Made by a program: the position numbers and the translations under genes. From the NCBI GenBank assembly GCA_025331565.1, contig JAFREQ010000062.1:124001-188000 (forward strand): DNA of 64,000 nt. Direction: 5' to 3'. The DNA is from Holacanthus passer (lineage: Eukaryota > Chordata > Actinopteri > Pomacanthidae). Positions 1-12,936 of the stretch are shown here, one piece after another. The notes under the pieces were generated by a model. That model had not been told where the DNA came from. It saw only the letters and a program-made list of their open reading frames with translations, and ran no database searches. Each line of letters begins with the position of its first letter. The stretch's first letter is position 1.

Positions 1-273
1 GTTAATCTTTTTTTTTTCTAAATCTGCAAGTGCGACTGCTGAACCGTTGTCCTGAAGGCAGTTTCTCAGCAGTTCTCACTTCATCTTAGTCACTCATACA
101 TGATGTAAAGGTGTGAACGACCCTCTTGGATGGGTGGTGACACCTGCTGGGGGCCAAACAAATCCACCAGTCCTGATGTAGTATGGACTAGTTTGTCTAC
201 CTACAAATGTAAAGACTAGTGCATCTTTACATCATGTCTCTCTGTCCTCCCACTTTCTCCCTCCTTCTTCCAG

Positions 274-3200
274 GCATCAGCTCTCCAGGAGGCCGGCTCC
301 TGTCTGAGGAGCAGTTCAGCTGCTCCATCTGCCTGGAGGTGTTCGTGGAGCCCGTCTCCACCCCCTGCGGCCACAGCTTCTGCAAGGCCTGTCTGCAGGG
401 CTACTGGAACCACAGCAAGAAGTTCATCTGCCCCATGTGCAAGAAGAGCTACACCAAAAAACCCGAGATGAGCGTCAACAGGGTCCTGGCTGAGATCTCC
501 ACCCAGTTCCAGGGTCTGATGACGTCCGGAGGGGCCGGGGGGGCCGGGGCCGCCTCGCGGGGATCCACGCTGAACCTGAGCTCGGACGTAGGCCGCATGG
601 GCTCTCCGGGGCCCGACACTGGGGAGTTCGCACGGGCTGGGGAGGTCCCCTGTGATGCCTGCATTGGGAGGAAGTTAAAGGCGCTGAAGTCTTGTGTGAA
701 CTGTCCTGGGTCGTTCTGTGAGGCCCATCTCAGACATCACAAAAAGGTCAGTTTTTCTTCTTCTTTACGATTATTGTAAGGTAATAAATTTGTGTTTCTT
801 TCTCCTTAGCACCCTTTTGTTATTATTATCTTACATTGGAAGATTTTTCTACTTAATGACTCTCTTTTTTATTTACCTGAACACTAAAGTTGACAATATT
901 CCCATTAAATTAATATTTCACAGTAAAATAAATCACTTTCTCCACATCGTCTGACAATATCACATTGTCAGGGTTTTATTGCGCTCACATCATATATTAT
1001 ATATTGAATCCCATACATTGATATATTTGAAATATTCAGATTCTATTTTAAGTAGTGTCCACTTACATGAAATGTTAAATTTTACGTGTCATGTTCCCCC
1101 TAATTCAGCATAATATATTATGTTTCAGCATTTTTTTGTGTTATTTGAATTCTTGAAGTATTTTAATTTTAAATAAAGTGATGCACCTGTAGTGTGTCTG
1201 CCACAAGAAAAAGACTGTACAGCCCATGATGTCCAACATGATAAGATTTGATATCATCATTCAAACATCAAATTTACTGTGTATATAATATCGTCACATC
1301 AGGATTCCTGCTCACACTTTCGATTGTTGTCATCATTTCTGACTCTTATATGCATTTGTCCCCTTTGTCTGTCTGTTTATCTGATATGCTGAACATTCCC
1401 AGTTTGAACCTTCTGCTACTAAAAGCCACTTTGCAGATGCATTGAATGTTTTCTTGCTTCTTGGAGTCTTGTTCACTGGCAGTGGGTGGATGTCTGTGGA
1501 TCCAAGCCACAGTCGTGACTTTATTATTCCTACATGTACTCATTCAGATCCATTCTTCCTCCATGTAGGTGAAGTCTCTGACGTCTCATCGCCTGATTGA
1601 ACCCACTTTCAACCTAGAGGACAAGATCTGTAAGAAGCACGACCGTCTTCTGGAGGTCTACTGCCGCACGGACCACGTCTGCATCTGCACGGCCTGCGCC
1701 GACTCCACGCACAAATCCCACGACGTGGTCTCCACTGACCATGAGTGGAAGAAGAAGATGGTGAGCTGTAGCGTTTAAGTCACGTTATAGCAGTGATTCA
1801 TGGGTGTTTTTTGATTGATTGACTGGTTTTGTATGTGAACTGGTTCAGATTCTATATCTTGCCAATCGACAGTCACAAGGACTTCCATTTCACCATCCAC
1901 CTCAGTACAGAGCTGCTGATAAAGCGGGAGTAGATTTCAATAAGTCGCAATCTTGATTTTCTTCTCACAGAGTAATCTGGGTAAGAAGAGGTCGGAGCTC
2001 AAACATTTGATCAAGGAGAGAGCCAAGAAACTGGAGGAGATCAAACAATCCATCAAGGTCATCAAGGTGAGTCGACTTAAGTCTGGTAGAGAAACAGTTA
2101 GCAACCAACATCACGTCAGTTGGTCTGAAATGTGAATGTGTGTTATCAGAGATCAGGCAACAGAGTTGACAAAACACAGCATGTTTGAAATATTTGGTGC
2201 CAGTTTTCAGCTCTTTAAAGTATAAAACCAGTGTGAGAAACTGCTGTTTTTGATTATGCTTACAGGACCTGTTTGATAAAATTCACAAAAAATAATTTCA
2301 TTGAAAAATTAAACTTGATCAAATATGTTGTTTGCAGAATAAGACTCAACAAGATACAAGATAAATTGGAAACAAAAAAATAAAATCATTGTCTGGACAT
2401 CAAATTAAGAGCTTCTAACGTATCACAACAATAGGTATGAAAGTGACTTTTCAAAATAAAAAGCAAAAGCTACTGTCAAAGTTTTTCATATTAGAAACAA
2501 TTTAGGTTGGATTCCTTTTGCCAACTAGTGCAGTGTTATATATGTGGTGTTGGAGTTGATTAGTACTTTAAGATAAGATAAAGACTTGCAAAGTCTTTGT
2601 GCCAAATTCCTGTGTTGTTTTAAAGCCTGTGTTGATCAGGCAGTCTGTTGTATTGAGGTTGTCCCTCATGTACTGCTCCTTCAATATTTACCCTCCTCAT
2701 GTGCTCGAAAGCTTTATTTGCACTTGCACATGAAACGTGAGCAGACTGTCGCTCAAAGACAAAGACATTTCAGCTTCATGTTCACTTTTGCCACCGTTCT
2801 GCACTTTTACTTTGTTAGAAATCTGTGACACATTCGATCGTGTCTTTCTTTCTCACACCCCTCATGTTCTGTGGTATTGAAGAAGGCGGCTAATGTTTGT
2901 TTTGCTCTCAGACTCAGATCCATGTGTGGTCGTCCAACCAGTGCGACCAGTGTAAACCTTTACCTTTAGTTTCCTTAACAGCCATCCTCATGACCAAAAA
3001 ACTTGGGTTAAGGATAAGAAATGAAAGCGTGAAGGATTTCCTGCTTTTGCTCATATAAAAAAAAAGGATTGTAATTGTAAAATGGCGGAAATGTTTTTGA
3101 GGTTTTGAATAGTTTCCCACAATGACTCCAATGAGTCATATGTGTGTCGAACTCTTGACATTAAATAACAGTTTTAAATAACAAATGAACATTGTGATCC

Positions 3201-6200
3201 TGATTTCTTTCATCAACTTTCACCAACTTTCTTTCTCATTAGAAAAGCTTCAGGTTCAGTGCTGCTCTTGTAGTTTCCTGCTTGGTGACATTTTATCTAC
3301 TTTTACAAACACAAGAGGGATTAAGTTACCAAAGGGCTGAATATCACAATGTCCACATCTGGGCGTGTGTGTGTGTGCTGTACACGCACACGGCCGCACG
3401 TGTGCATGTTCCTGTGGGTTCAACTGATGTTACTGATTGGACTTGGAGATAAAGACGATGATGTATTCTTTTGAATTTTGCAGAAATCTCTTTAAACATT
3501 TCAGTTCCAGTATCATTGTGCTTATATGCATGAGCATAACTGGAGATTGGTGACTAATGTTGAAACCTATGCAGGCTATAAAAAACTGGGTAGTTTCCTA
3601 TGCTTGACTGGAGGAACTCAGAACCTGTTAGTCCGGTTGGACAAGCATTCATTCATTTGTTGGACTCAAATTGGAAATGAAGTCAAGAGACACTTTAAGG
3701 CAAGTTTTAGTTGTGTCACACCTTCAACAACAAGGCAATTCAAAGTGATTTATAGTGTACAGAGGATAAAAAGGCATTTAGACAAGTAATAAAAGAAACA
3801 TGAGGTGATATAAAAAGGCAATGTCTCAACTTTTTTGGCATCAGGGTTGAAGGACTCCGAACCTGACCTTCAGGAGTTTTCTAGCAATAATTAAGAAAGC
3901 ACACATTAATTTTTAAAATATCTCGATTCCTTTTTGAGCTGATCTGAAATCCCTATATCACACATCCACATTGACCTCCGCCCCGTGTCGCCTCCTCCGC
4001 AGGCCAGCGCTCAGAAGGAGCTGGAGGAGAGCTGGCAGGTGTACGCCGAGCTGCAGCGCATGGTGGAGCAGAGCCAGGCGGAGCTGGTGGAGGTGATCGC
4101 CACGAGGCAGCGGGAGGCGGAGCGGCACGCTCAGGAAATGGCCCGAGGTTTGGAGAACGAGCTCAGCCAGCTGAGGAGGAGGAGCAACGAGCTGGAGGCC
4201 TACGCACAGACCCAGGACAAAGTGGTCTTCCTGCAGGTAGAGCAGGATTTCAAGTGACCTAACAGACCCTGAGAGAGACCTGTTGGAGGTCCAAATAAGG
4301 TTTTGAGTAGTTTTGAAAGTTTTGAATCAAATATATTTTTTATGTTCAGACTGAAAGTTTAGTTGTGAGCAAAATAGCTTCCCAAATGAAGTCTTTCCTC
4401 TGATATAAGTGAACTTATCTGGACAAGATTTTTACCCCATAAATCCTGTTTAGATACACTGAACATTGCAAGAGTCTTTTCTAACTCGCGTCCCTCCATC
4501 AGTGCCATATCGAGTGCTCCTTTTCACTGCAAACAATTTATTTCCCCCGAGGCATCATTGCATTTTAATTTCCCCCCACCTTGTGTGACCTTGCTCTCCC
4601 ATGCCCTGCAGAACCTGGCGACGCTGCCGCCCCCACCCGAGCCCGCCGATTGGTCGGCGGTCAGCGTCAACACTGACCTCTACCTGGGAACCATTCGCTC
4701 CTCCGTCAGCAGCCTCATCGACAAGTTCCAGGAGGAGCTCAAAAGGCTTTATGGGAAAGGTGAGAAACTGTGATTTGTAAAAGAAATCCTTTGATTCACA
4801 GTGTCAAGAAACATTAAGTAAGCAAGCAGGAATTTACCTCTAACAAATTGAAAATGTGCAGATATGACTGAAACACAGGGCCGTGTTTCATCGGAAATCT
4901 ATCACACATTCAATTTTATGCTCATACTAGTTTTTAGAAAACACTATACTATATTCAACAACCTTTGGTGCTCTGTGGTGTCTGAAAATCAATCCCACCC
5001 AACACACTGAGCTGGTGCCTCGATGCAAAGTTACAGTAAAATTCACCCTTCGTTGCCTAATACCAACCTCACTTCCTGTGCAAGATCCAAAACGGGGATA
5101 TGTGGGTCACTGTACGAGCACTTGGAAATAGAAAAGTGACTCATCATTGCACCAGGCAGCCCTCAGCCCGCGGCTGAGTGACAGCAGCACATGTTTCCAG
5201 CATTTACAGCTCTGGATTAGACCGACATGTTTACCACCCACACGTGCCATCTGCTTTGACTTTGACTCTTGAGCCGAATGATTTGCTGACTTCGTCTCTC
5301 TTTCTTTCATGTCTCTCTCAGAGCTCCGGAAGGTACAGAACTATTCAAGTGAGTAAGACTTTAAAATGTGATCAGTAAACAGTTGTGACTCTTTTTATAT
5401 GAGATTTTAGAAAAGTGGAGGAATTTTTGTCAACTTTGGCAAGTTGAACAAGATGTTCAGTTCTTGTAATTGTCCACAAGATGGTGCAATTTCTTCAGAA
5501 CACAGACAGATTCACAAGTTTTACATATCATATTATTAACTGTGATGGATTATTGTAGATTAAAAGCATACAGGTGTGTGCCGTTATTGTGACTGTCAGG
5601 TGGGAGGTGTACAAGCTATGATAGGATGAAGGTGAGGTCAACAAACTCCATGTACAAATAAAAACAATTAAGTTTTAGCTGCAACAACAGTGGACAGGAC
5701 AAAGACAGAGGTGTCAATCAAGATCACTAAAAGGGTAAAAGCTCTGGAAGGGGTGGAGGAGCACATTTTGCTGGTAATACTTCTATACTTTTACTCAAGT
5801 AGAATTTTGAGAGCAAGACTTTTACTTGTATTTTTACATTGCTGTTTTACTTAAAAACAATCTAAGTTCTTCTTCAATCAGTGCAACTTTGTTTTGGGTG
5901 AAATTCAGTGAAACATTCCAATTTGCTCTGCTCCATCCTGTCCAGGTGAGGTGATTCTGGACCCCGCCACAGCCCAGAGGAACTTGATCGTGTCTGACGA
6001 CGGTCGCCAGGTGAGATATGAAGAGCGTAAGACCTCCCACTCCGAGGGTCCCAAGCGCTTCAGCCCTGCCCTCTTCGTCCTGGGCCGTGAGGGTCTCAGC
6101 TCTGGGCGACACTACTGGGAGGTGGACGTGGGGCGCAAGACGGCCTGGACTCTTGGCGTGGCCGGAGCCTCGGCCCGCCGCAAGGGTGAGATCAAGCTGA

Positions 6201-6484
6201 GTCCTGAGGGGAAATACTGGTGCCTGTGGCTGAAGAACGGGGAGGTGAAGGCTTTGGCATCATCCCGCCTGCCTCTAATGCTGCACACCCAGCTCAACAA
6301 AGTGGGAATCTTCCTGGATTATGAAGGAGGCCACATTTCTTTCTATGATGTGAAGGCACGTCTGCATCTCTACACCTTTGTTGATACCTTTAATGAGAGT
6401 CTTTACCCGATCTTCAGCCCCTGTCTCATCCAGGAGGGGAAGAACTCGTCTCCTCTCATTATAAGCCCTGTTAAACATGCCTGA
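274..6484 (+). CDS. TRIM gene A: RING, two B-boxes, coiled coil, PRY-SPRY (bloodthirsty/TRIM39-like E3 ligase)
   Basis: Predicted E3 ubiquitin ligase of about 569 residues. Exons read from splice signals and frame: 274-746, 1569-1760, 1971-2066, 4003-4236, 4612-4759, 5322-5348, 5946-6484; all phases join. Exon 1 carries a complete C3HC4 RING (starts CSICLEVF, then PCGHSFC and CPMCKK), a Gly/Ser-rich linker and B-box 1. Exon 2 carries a complete B-box 2 (CKKHDRLLEVYC...CICTAC...HKSH). The next three exons encode coiled coil; the last is PRY-SPRY with LDP, WEV and LDYE signatures, ending at TGA. The 5' end is unresolved. A long pyrimidine tract ending cttccag precedes base 274, so the start codon is probably in an upstream exon; an alternative is an ATG at 234 read straight through. 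Unlike its neighbours, an intron separates B-box 1 from B-box 2. The exon plan and motifs are seen; E3 activity is inferred from the family. Confidence 0.85.
5759..5850 (+). repeat. Fragment of a dispersed teleost repeat ('ttttactcaagta' family) in the last intron of gene A
   Basis: Contains phrases such as acttttactcaagtag and ttttacttgtattttta, matching the larger copy at 20940-21195. From memory this family is abundant in many fish genomes. Confidence 0.5.
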
Positions 6485-6620
6485 GGCTGACGGCCAATCA
6501 AAAGCCTGGCGATGCAGCACAGGTTAAACATTTATACCATCTTTAGGAAAAAAAAGTTTGGTCCACAGTGCAGATACTGTTTTTTCATTTTGAACAGGTG
6601 ATTCCTTTATTTGGTCATAA

Positions 6621-6626
6621 AATAAA
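6621..6626 (+). other. Poly(A) signal candidate of TRIM gene A
   Basis: AATAAA lies 137 bases after the gene A stop. Further ATTAAA/AATAAA words occur near 7352 and 7412, so a longer 3' UTR is possible. Confidence 0.45.
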
Positions 6627-7821
6627 ACCTTTTCTCCTCAGTGAGCCAACTTTATGACAGCTTCACATGTCTGCACAGCACTTTACCTCAAACAACTCTA
6701 CCCTGAAATGAGAACAAAGCAAGTCACTATACATATCAAAACTACCCACTACAAATTTTTCTTATCATAAGGCCACGTTATTGCATTCGATCAAGTAAGA
6801 TAAGGTTCAGTACAGATCCTGTAGTCCTGTAGTCTATGCATGGTACTTGACTGGTTGCATATTACAGAGAAATGTTTTTACAGTTTGGTTCCTCAAAAGT
6901 AGCCAATGGTTCTTTTATACTGTTTGCTCTTATCTCAAATTGTAAAACAAGATATTTTGGTGTAAAAACATGTGAAGGGCTAGACAGGATTATTCCTGAA
7001 TTTACCCTGTGGTGCTTAGTTTTTGTAGCTGTGGTTCGGTTGGACGTGTTAAGGAGATGCTTGAGTTTGAGTAATGCTGTACTTCTGGCACTTCTCTTAC
7101 AAAGTCTTTCTTCAACTGTAACTATAAGGCTCTCAGATTAAAGCAATGAAGTTAAATAGATGTAAATTTATTGTTTAGAAGTTGAGGCTTGCCTGAGGGA
7201 CCAAATAAGATTTTTGTACATGCTGTAAAACCATGATGTTGTTTGTAATGGGCATTTTAAAAAACCTGGATCAGGATTGTTTGCAGACAGAAACTGTTCT
7301 GTATTTTTATATCAAATGTTCGCTTTTGTACCTTTTTTCTGAACTTGTTCATTAAAGATCAGTTACAAACAAATACACAATGAATCTTGTATTATGAGGC
7401 TGCCAGACAATAAATGGAGCCTTCTGAATGTATGTTAGTGAATTTTTGGCAGATTTTGTTAAATAAAATTACTAAATACTTTAAATGCTAAATACTCTAT
7501 AATGTTTTTTTTTCAGTTAGTTGTCTAAGAGGTGTGTTCTGGTACATGTCACTCTAAATACCAACCCAATCAATCAATCAGTCAATCAATGAAAAACAGA
7601 TAAACATTTTAGAAATTTGCCTTTAATAAGAAAGAGACTCACCTACAAACAGATTAAAGCCCAAATTTTGGGTCATTTGCTCCCCCTGCAGGAGGTGGAT
7701 GAAATAGCAGAAACACCTTGCAATATATTAAAGTAGATCTGCAATGTCAAATTAGTGAAGCTCATGATTTTTAAAGTTATTACTGACATTTCAAATGACA
7801 GATTGTGCCTTCACCTCAATA

Positions 7822-7832
7822 CGAAACGAAAC
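7822..7832 (+). promoter_or_regulatory. IRF-like element upstream of TRIM gene B
   Basis: CGAAACGAAAC contains the IRF half-site pattern AANNGAAA. It lies about 270 bases upstream of the probable leader-exon donor at 8093. A single short match, so weak on its own. Confidence 0.3.
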
Positions 7833-7975
7833 ATAATGAGCTTCACTAACATTTGTGTTTTGTTGTTGCCCCTCGTGTTTCAGCCGTTCCTCCTGGAGCT
7901 CTGAGGGTCACGACCAGAGGGTAGAAATTTGTATCTGGGGTAAAAAGAGAGGGAGGGAGGAGAGAGTGGCGGGGG

Positions 7976-8093
7976 TATATTTTGGGTCTGAGGTGCTGTG
8001 TGTGTGTATTAGTGGGGGGTAGTGGGGGTGGCAGTGGTTACAGCCTGTCTCATGTGTCAGTGTCCACCGGAGCCTTGAGGCAGCTGCTCTCTG
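7976..8093 (+). promoter_or_regulatory. Candidate TATA box and noncoding leader exon of TRIM gene B
   Basis: TATATTTT at 7976-7983 lies about 110 bases before a strong donor, CTCTG|GTGAGT, at 8093/8094. The coding exon of gene B begins just after an acceptor (ccgtgtag at 9341-9348), so an upstream leader exon is required and this is the best candidate. Transcription would start near 8005-8015. No transcript evidence is available. Confidence 0.4.
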
Positions 8094-8902
8094 GTGAGTG
8101 TCCCCATATCTCTGCTTTTTCTGTCTCTCCTCGTCCTCTCCTGCGTTTTCATTACTGTATTGTCACATCTGCTTTTCTGTGCATTTCCATTAGTTCTCTT
8201 AGAGGAGTGTTGTCGGTATTTTGTATTCTCAAGTTACCTTGTGACCTTTTTATAGCACAGATTCAAACAAAAGTCAAGAACAGAAAGAAAACTTCAATCA
8301 TAAGTACAAGTTTGTATTTTTGAGGAATGAGATGTTTCCATGTCAAAATAATACAGATTATTGTTCAAGCACTGCAAGACTCGACCAATATTTAACATGG
8401 ATGTTAATCTGGTCTGGCATGAATACCCAGGCCTCAAGCAGAGAGCCGCCTGGGTTAAAGTCAAACTTACTTACAGCTTCAGACACTCTGTCAGTGTACG
8501 AGCTAATTAAACACAAGCACGGTATATTTAGCTTGAGTTCAAGTAAAGACTTAAACACCAGAAAGTCATTTGTCGTAGCCAGTGTTAGCAGCAGATATTA
8601 GCTTATTACAAATATGTTTATAATTGGTTATATGTCGGCCATGAAGACGAATGAAGAATTTTGAGTTTGAGTTAACTTTAAAACAATGTTGCAATTACAT
8701 GGTTTGTTTAGCTGTAAAATATTGGTCTAAAATTAAGGGATCTTTACCCAAAAATGTTTGCTTTTGCTTTCCTTCTCAAATATCATCATGGTTCAACCTC
8801 AAAATCTGGTATTGGTCAACTTAAAAAAAGAATTAAACAAACACACAGTCACAGTGACAACGCTCCTCTAAGACTCACAGGGAAGTTGAAAGACAATTCT
8901 AC

Positions 8903-9117
8903 AATTCTACAATTTCATTTAGCAGACGCTTTTATCCAAAGAGACATACATTCACATACCGATGGGACAGCCATCAGGGGCAATTTTGGGGTTCAGTATC
9001 TTGCCCAAGGACACTTCAGCACATAGGCTAGCATGGCAGGGGGCAGGGATCAAACCACCAACCTTCCAATTGGTGGACAACCGCTCTACCTCCTGAGCTC
9101 CAGCCGCCCCACAGGGC
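8903..9117 (-). repeat. tRNA-derived SINE-like element
   Basis: On the - strand the element starts near 9117 with an A-box-like stretch (GCTCAGGAGGTAGAGCGG) and a B-box-like GGTTTGATCCC. It ends with the tail word, seen on the + strand as catttagcagacgctttta, that many teleost SINE/LINE elements share. A short tttctacaattctaca-type repeat marks the 3' end. It sits in the leader intron of gene B. Confidence 0.65.
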
Positions 9118-9350
9118 TCATTTATTGCAAAAAAAAAAAGAAGTCTTGTGGCATATAACCTTGAATTGACAGAAACTTGTAAGGATAAATGAGTCCTGTC
9201 AACCCTTGCTTGGTAGATTTGCATGAAAATGACCCCAAACAAAGTCAGGCCATCTAACCCAAGCGACCTCGATATCACAGCAGGTTTGATGCCCCGTTCA
9301 GATCCTGGTTTCTTGAGCTGAAAATGACCGTGCCTCTCCGCCGTGTAGGA

Positions 9351-12300
9351 ATGGCCACCACTGGGAACCTTTCCGAAGAGCAGGTGCACTGCTCCATCTG
9401 CCTCGACGTCTTCACCAATCCCGTGTCCATCCCCTGTGGACACAACTTCTGTCAGAGCTGCATCCTGGGATACTGGAAAACCAGCCCTCTGTACCAGTGT
9501 CCTATGTGTAAGAAGTCTTTCTACAAAAGGCCAGATATTAGCATCAACACCGTCCTGAGGGAGATTGCAGAGCAGTTCAAGGAGATCAGGGTGAGAAGTG
9601 TTGAAGGGGAAGTGGGTGAGGAGGAAGACGGGACTGAAAAGAAGTGGGCGATGGAGAGAAGGAAAAAGGAGGATGAGGAAAGGCTTTTGGAGAAAGATCA
9701 GAGGCAGCAGCTTGTGGAGGAGCTGAAGCAGAAGCAAGAGGAGGATAGGAGGAAGAAAGAGAAGAAGCCGCTACAAGAGGAGTTACCACCGCTGATTCCT
9801 CCTGCAGCACCCAAATCCTCTCCTCCGCCGTCACCCCAGGATCCGCCGCCTCCCCCGCTGCCCCAAACAGCACCCCCACCCTCACCTCAAATCCCTCCTT
9901 CTCCACCTCCTCAAACCTCACCCTCCTCTTTGCTCCCACCTCCTTCCTGGGAGGAGGTCCTGTGCGATGTTTGCCTGGGCGAAGGCAGGCCGAAGGCAGT
10001 CAAATCCTGCCTCGTGTGCTTGACCTCCTACTGCGACGAGCACCTGAAGTCTCACTCCGCCAGGTTCACCAAGCACAAGCTGATGGAGCCCGTCGCCAAC
10101 ATGGAGGACCGGATGTGTCCGAAGCACGAGAGACTCCTGGAGCTGTTCTGTAAGAAGGATCAGACCTGCGTGTGCGTCCTCTGTACCGAGACGGACCACA
10201 GGGCGCACTACACCGTCCCCGTGGAGAGAGAATGGACAGACAAGAAGGTGAGACGGAACAAATCAAATATCAAAGTTTCAGTAATTTCTCTTTGGTAGAG
10301 CAGCTATTACTTGAGCTCTCAAAGACATTTCAATCACAATGGAGCTCAGTCTCTCACAATATGACACATTCAAAGTGTTGTTCAATGTTGCAGAAAACAA
10401 AAGTGGATGTAACTTATGAGCACAAGCACATACTTGACCCAGATTTACATTCTGCAGCCTATCGTGAGATTAAATAACATACAAAAACAAAACAGGGAAT
10501 TAGCCATTAAAGATTCACGTCTGGCTTGTACGGCTACATACTTGAATACACCTTCGATGGCGTTAGACTGGGTGACAAGTGATGTGACCTGTTTTTGCCG
10601 CTGAGTATTTAGTAAATTAATGTAGGAACATTTTCAATTAGTAATATGTGATAAGTATTAGATTATGTCATCACTAAGCTGGTTTCTTTCACACCCCAAA
10701 TTTGTGCTGTGTGGAAATTTTAAGAAATGACAATATTGTTGTGTCATGCAAAGAAAAACAGGCTAATTAACTGGCTGACCTAACAAGATTGGTCTTTCAA
10801 ATCTAATTGCACTCTAACTGTAAAGCTTTGGTTCAATAGCTTTATACTTCCAGAGAGCAACTGTACTATTCAGTAGTATTTGTACATAATAAGACTTCCA
10901 TCAGTCATTACTCAAACCATGTCCTGATGGGGCCCATAGGCAGTTGTGTAAAGTAAAAATAAAGATGGAGATATTTTTTATGTGTGTTTGCCCATCATCT
11001 TGTTTGTGTGGAATCGTGTTGTGCAGGCACAGCTGAAGAGGACAGAAATAGACGTCCAGAAGATGATCGAGGACAGAGTGAAAAAGGTGGAGGAGATCAA
11101 ACACTGTGTGGAGCTAAACAAAGTGAGTCCTGAGATGAAATATAACCTGCTGTCACTGAGGCTGCTGGTACAATGCAATTCTAATGCAATCAGTAAATGC
11201 AAAGACATAGATTTTCGTATTCCGTCTGTATTTTCAGGCCAGTGCTCGGAGGGAGGTCGAGGAAAGCGTGCAGGTCTTCTCGGAGCTGGTGCGCTCCATC
11301 CAGAGGACTCAGGCCGAGCTGGTTTTGTCCATAGAGGAGAAGCAGAGGCAGACGGAGAGGTGGGCTCAGGGCTTCATCACCGAGCTGGAGCAGGAGATCG
11401 CCGAGCTGAAGAGGAGGAACACGGACTTGGAGAACGTGGCTCGGACCGACCACATCCACTTCTTAAAGGTCTGTTTTAATGAGAAAAGCTGGAGATCGTT
11501 TTAAAGTTAAATACAAATTTGATATTTGAAAGCTCATTTCCAAACCGTCCATGATTGAGATGTTTGGCATCTCTAAGTAAGATTTTTTTCTCCACTGTCT
11601 AAAGCATATGATCATGGTAAAATTAAATTTTTATTTGTTTTTTTTTTTCACCATCTGTTTTGGCACAAACATCAGCAACCTTATATTATTTGTGCTGCAA
11701 CAACAGTGCCCTCTTCCTGTTTTGAAGTGTAATGCAAGCCAAACACTAATATTTCAAAATGCACTGCAGTTCATCATTTTGGAGATTATCTTAAAAACCA
11801 ATTACAAATTACAATTGCAGATACATTATTGCAGTAACTATCTTGTTTCTGGGTTATTCCTTGTGCCCTGTGTCTCTGTAGAACTTCCCAGCCCTGAGCA
11901 CGCCCCCTTCTGTCAAAGACTGGTCACACACCAGTGTTCCCACTGACACGTGTGTCGGCATGATCAGGAGATCCATGTCCAAACTGGAGGCCACGTTAAA
12001 TGAAATGACAGACAAACTGGCTGACAGTGGTAGGATTTCCTTTAAAATTCCAAAATATGTTTTATGTGTTTCTGTTCATTTTGTTCAAAATATTGAATTT
12101 TATCTTTTGTTTTTGACAGAGATCAAAAAGATTCTGAAATATGCAGGTAAGCCTTTTTTCCCCATTTGGTTTGATTTCATCATCTCGACATTCCAAGAAA
12201 ATAAATCCTTCATCATGACTTGTGTCTCTGCAGTGGACATCTCTCTGGACCCCGACTCAGCCAACCCCTGGCTGCAGCTTTCCCAGGACAGACGTCAGGT

Positions 12301-12787
12301 GAGACACCTCGGTGCATGGCAGGACCTCCCGGACCACCCTGATCGCTTCGACACGGTGGTCATTGTCCTGGGCCGCGAGGGCTTCACGTCAGGGAGACAT
12401 TTCTGGGAGGTTCAGGTGGGGGACAAGGACGACTGGTACCTGGGCGTGGCCCGGTCTTCTGTCAACAGAAAGGGAAGGATCTCTGTAAGCACGACCCAGG
12501 GCTACTGGGCTCTGGCCATGAAGAAAGGCCAGGGGTACCGAGTGTCGTCATCCCCGCCCATGCTGCTCGCCCTCGACCCCAAGCCCAAGCGAGTGGGTGT
12601 GTACGTGGACTACGAGGAGGGGCAAGTGTCCTTTTATGACATGAGGGCTCGGACCCACATTTACACTTTCAAAGACACGTTCACGGAGAAGATCTTGCCC
12701 TTTTTCTACCTGTACTGCTGCGACAAAGCCTCTGACACCATGGTGATTTGTCCCCTGAATGAGAAAAGCCTGATCAAGCAAAGCTAA
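9351..12787 (+). CDS. TRIM gene B: RING, long charged/proline-rich linker, B-boxes, coiled coil, PRY-SPRY
   Basis: Predicted TRIM E3 ligase of 650 residues. Exons: 9351-10247, 11027-11122, 11238-11468, 11882-12029, 12120-12146, 12234-12787; phases agree throughout. The start is the ATG two bases after an acceptor at 9348 (MATTGNLSEEQ); an earlier in-frame ATG at 9324 would lie in the intron. RING: CSICLDVF, PCGHNFC, CPMCKK. Residues about 81-200 form an unusual linker: first Lys/Glu/Arg-rich (probable helix), then proline-rich with PPPSP and PPPPPLP motifs. B-box 1 (CDVC...CLVC) and B-box 2 (CPKHERLLELFC...HRAH) keep their zinc ligands. The coiled coil comes from exons of 96, 231 and 148 nt plus the 27-nt microexon. 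The terminal exon has PRY-SPRY (LDPDSAN, FWEVQVG, VDYEEGQVSFYD). The linker is bounded by splice-like sites and may be an exitron (see findings). Confidence 0.9.
9591..9953 (+). other. Candidate exitron: in-frame 363-nt intron-like segment in coding exon 1 of gene B
   Basis: The segment begins at a strong donor context (ATCAGG|GTGAGA) and ends at a pyrimidine-rich acceptor (ccttcctgggag|GAG). Its length is 363 nt, exactly 121 codons with no stop. Removing it joins the RING helix directly to B-box 1 (KEIR to EVLCDVC), giving the short linker normal for this family. Retained, it adds the charged/proline-rich linker. Both forms are predictions. Confidence 0.45.
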
Positions 12788-12936
12788 TGACACGTTTGAC
12801 AGTAAAAACAGCACCGACGAGCCCTTAAGAAAGAGAAGTGACTGTATTTTCTTAACTTTGTATTTTATGTGTGTATTTCTGTACATGTGTAGTGTACAAC
12901 AGATACATTAATTGTACACTTTAGGTGTTGCACAAA

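Larger units (their letters stand above)
6485..7975. other. 3' UTR and intergenic DNA between TRIM genes A and B
   Basis: AT-rich sequence with poly(A)-type words and a short AATC-type repeat near 7563-7592. I see no coding exon. The right end, from about 7820, contains the candidate promoter of gene B. Confidence 0.5.

Noticed and set aside
8952..9737. 261-codon - strand frame overlapping the start of gene B
   Set aside because: It runs through the SINE-like element and opposite the RING exon, and shows no protein family.
9586..9939. - strand frame opposite the proline-rich linker of gene B
   Set aside because: It is the antisense shadow of a strong coding exon, with no splice or family support.
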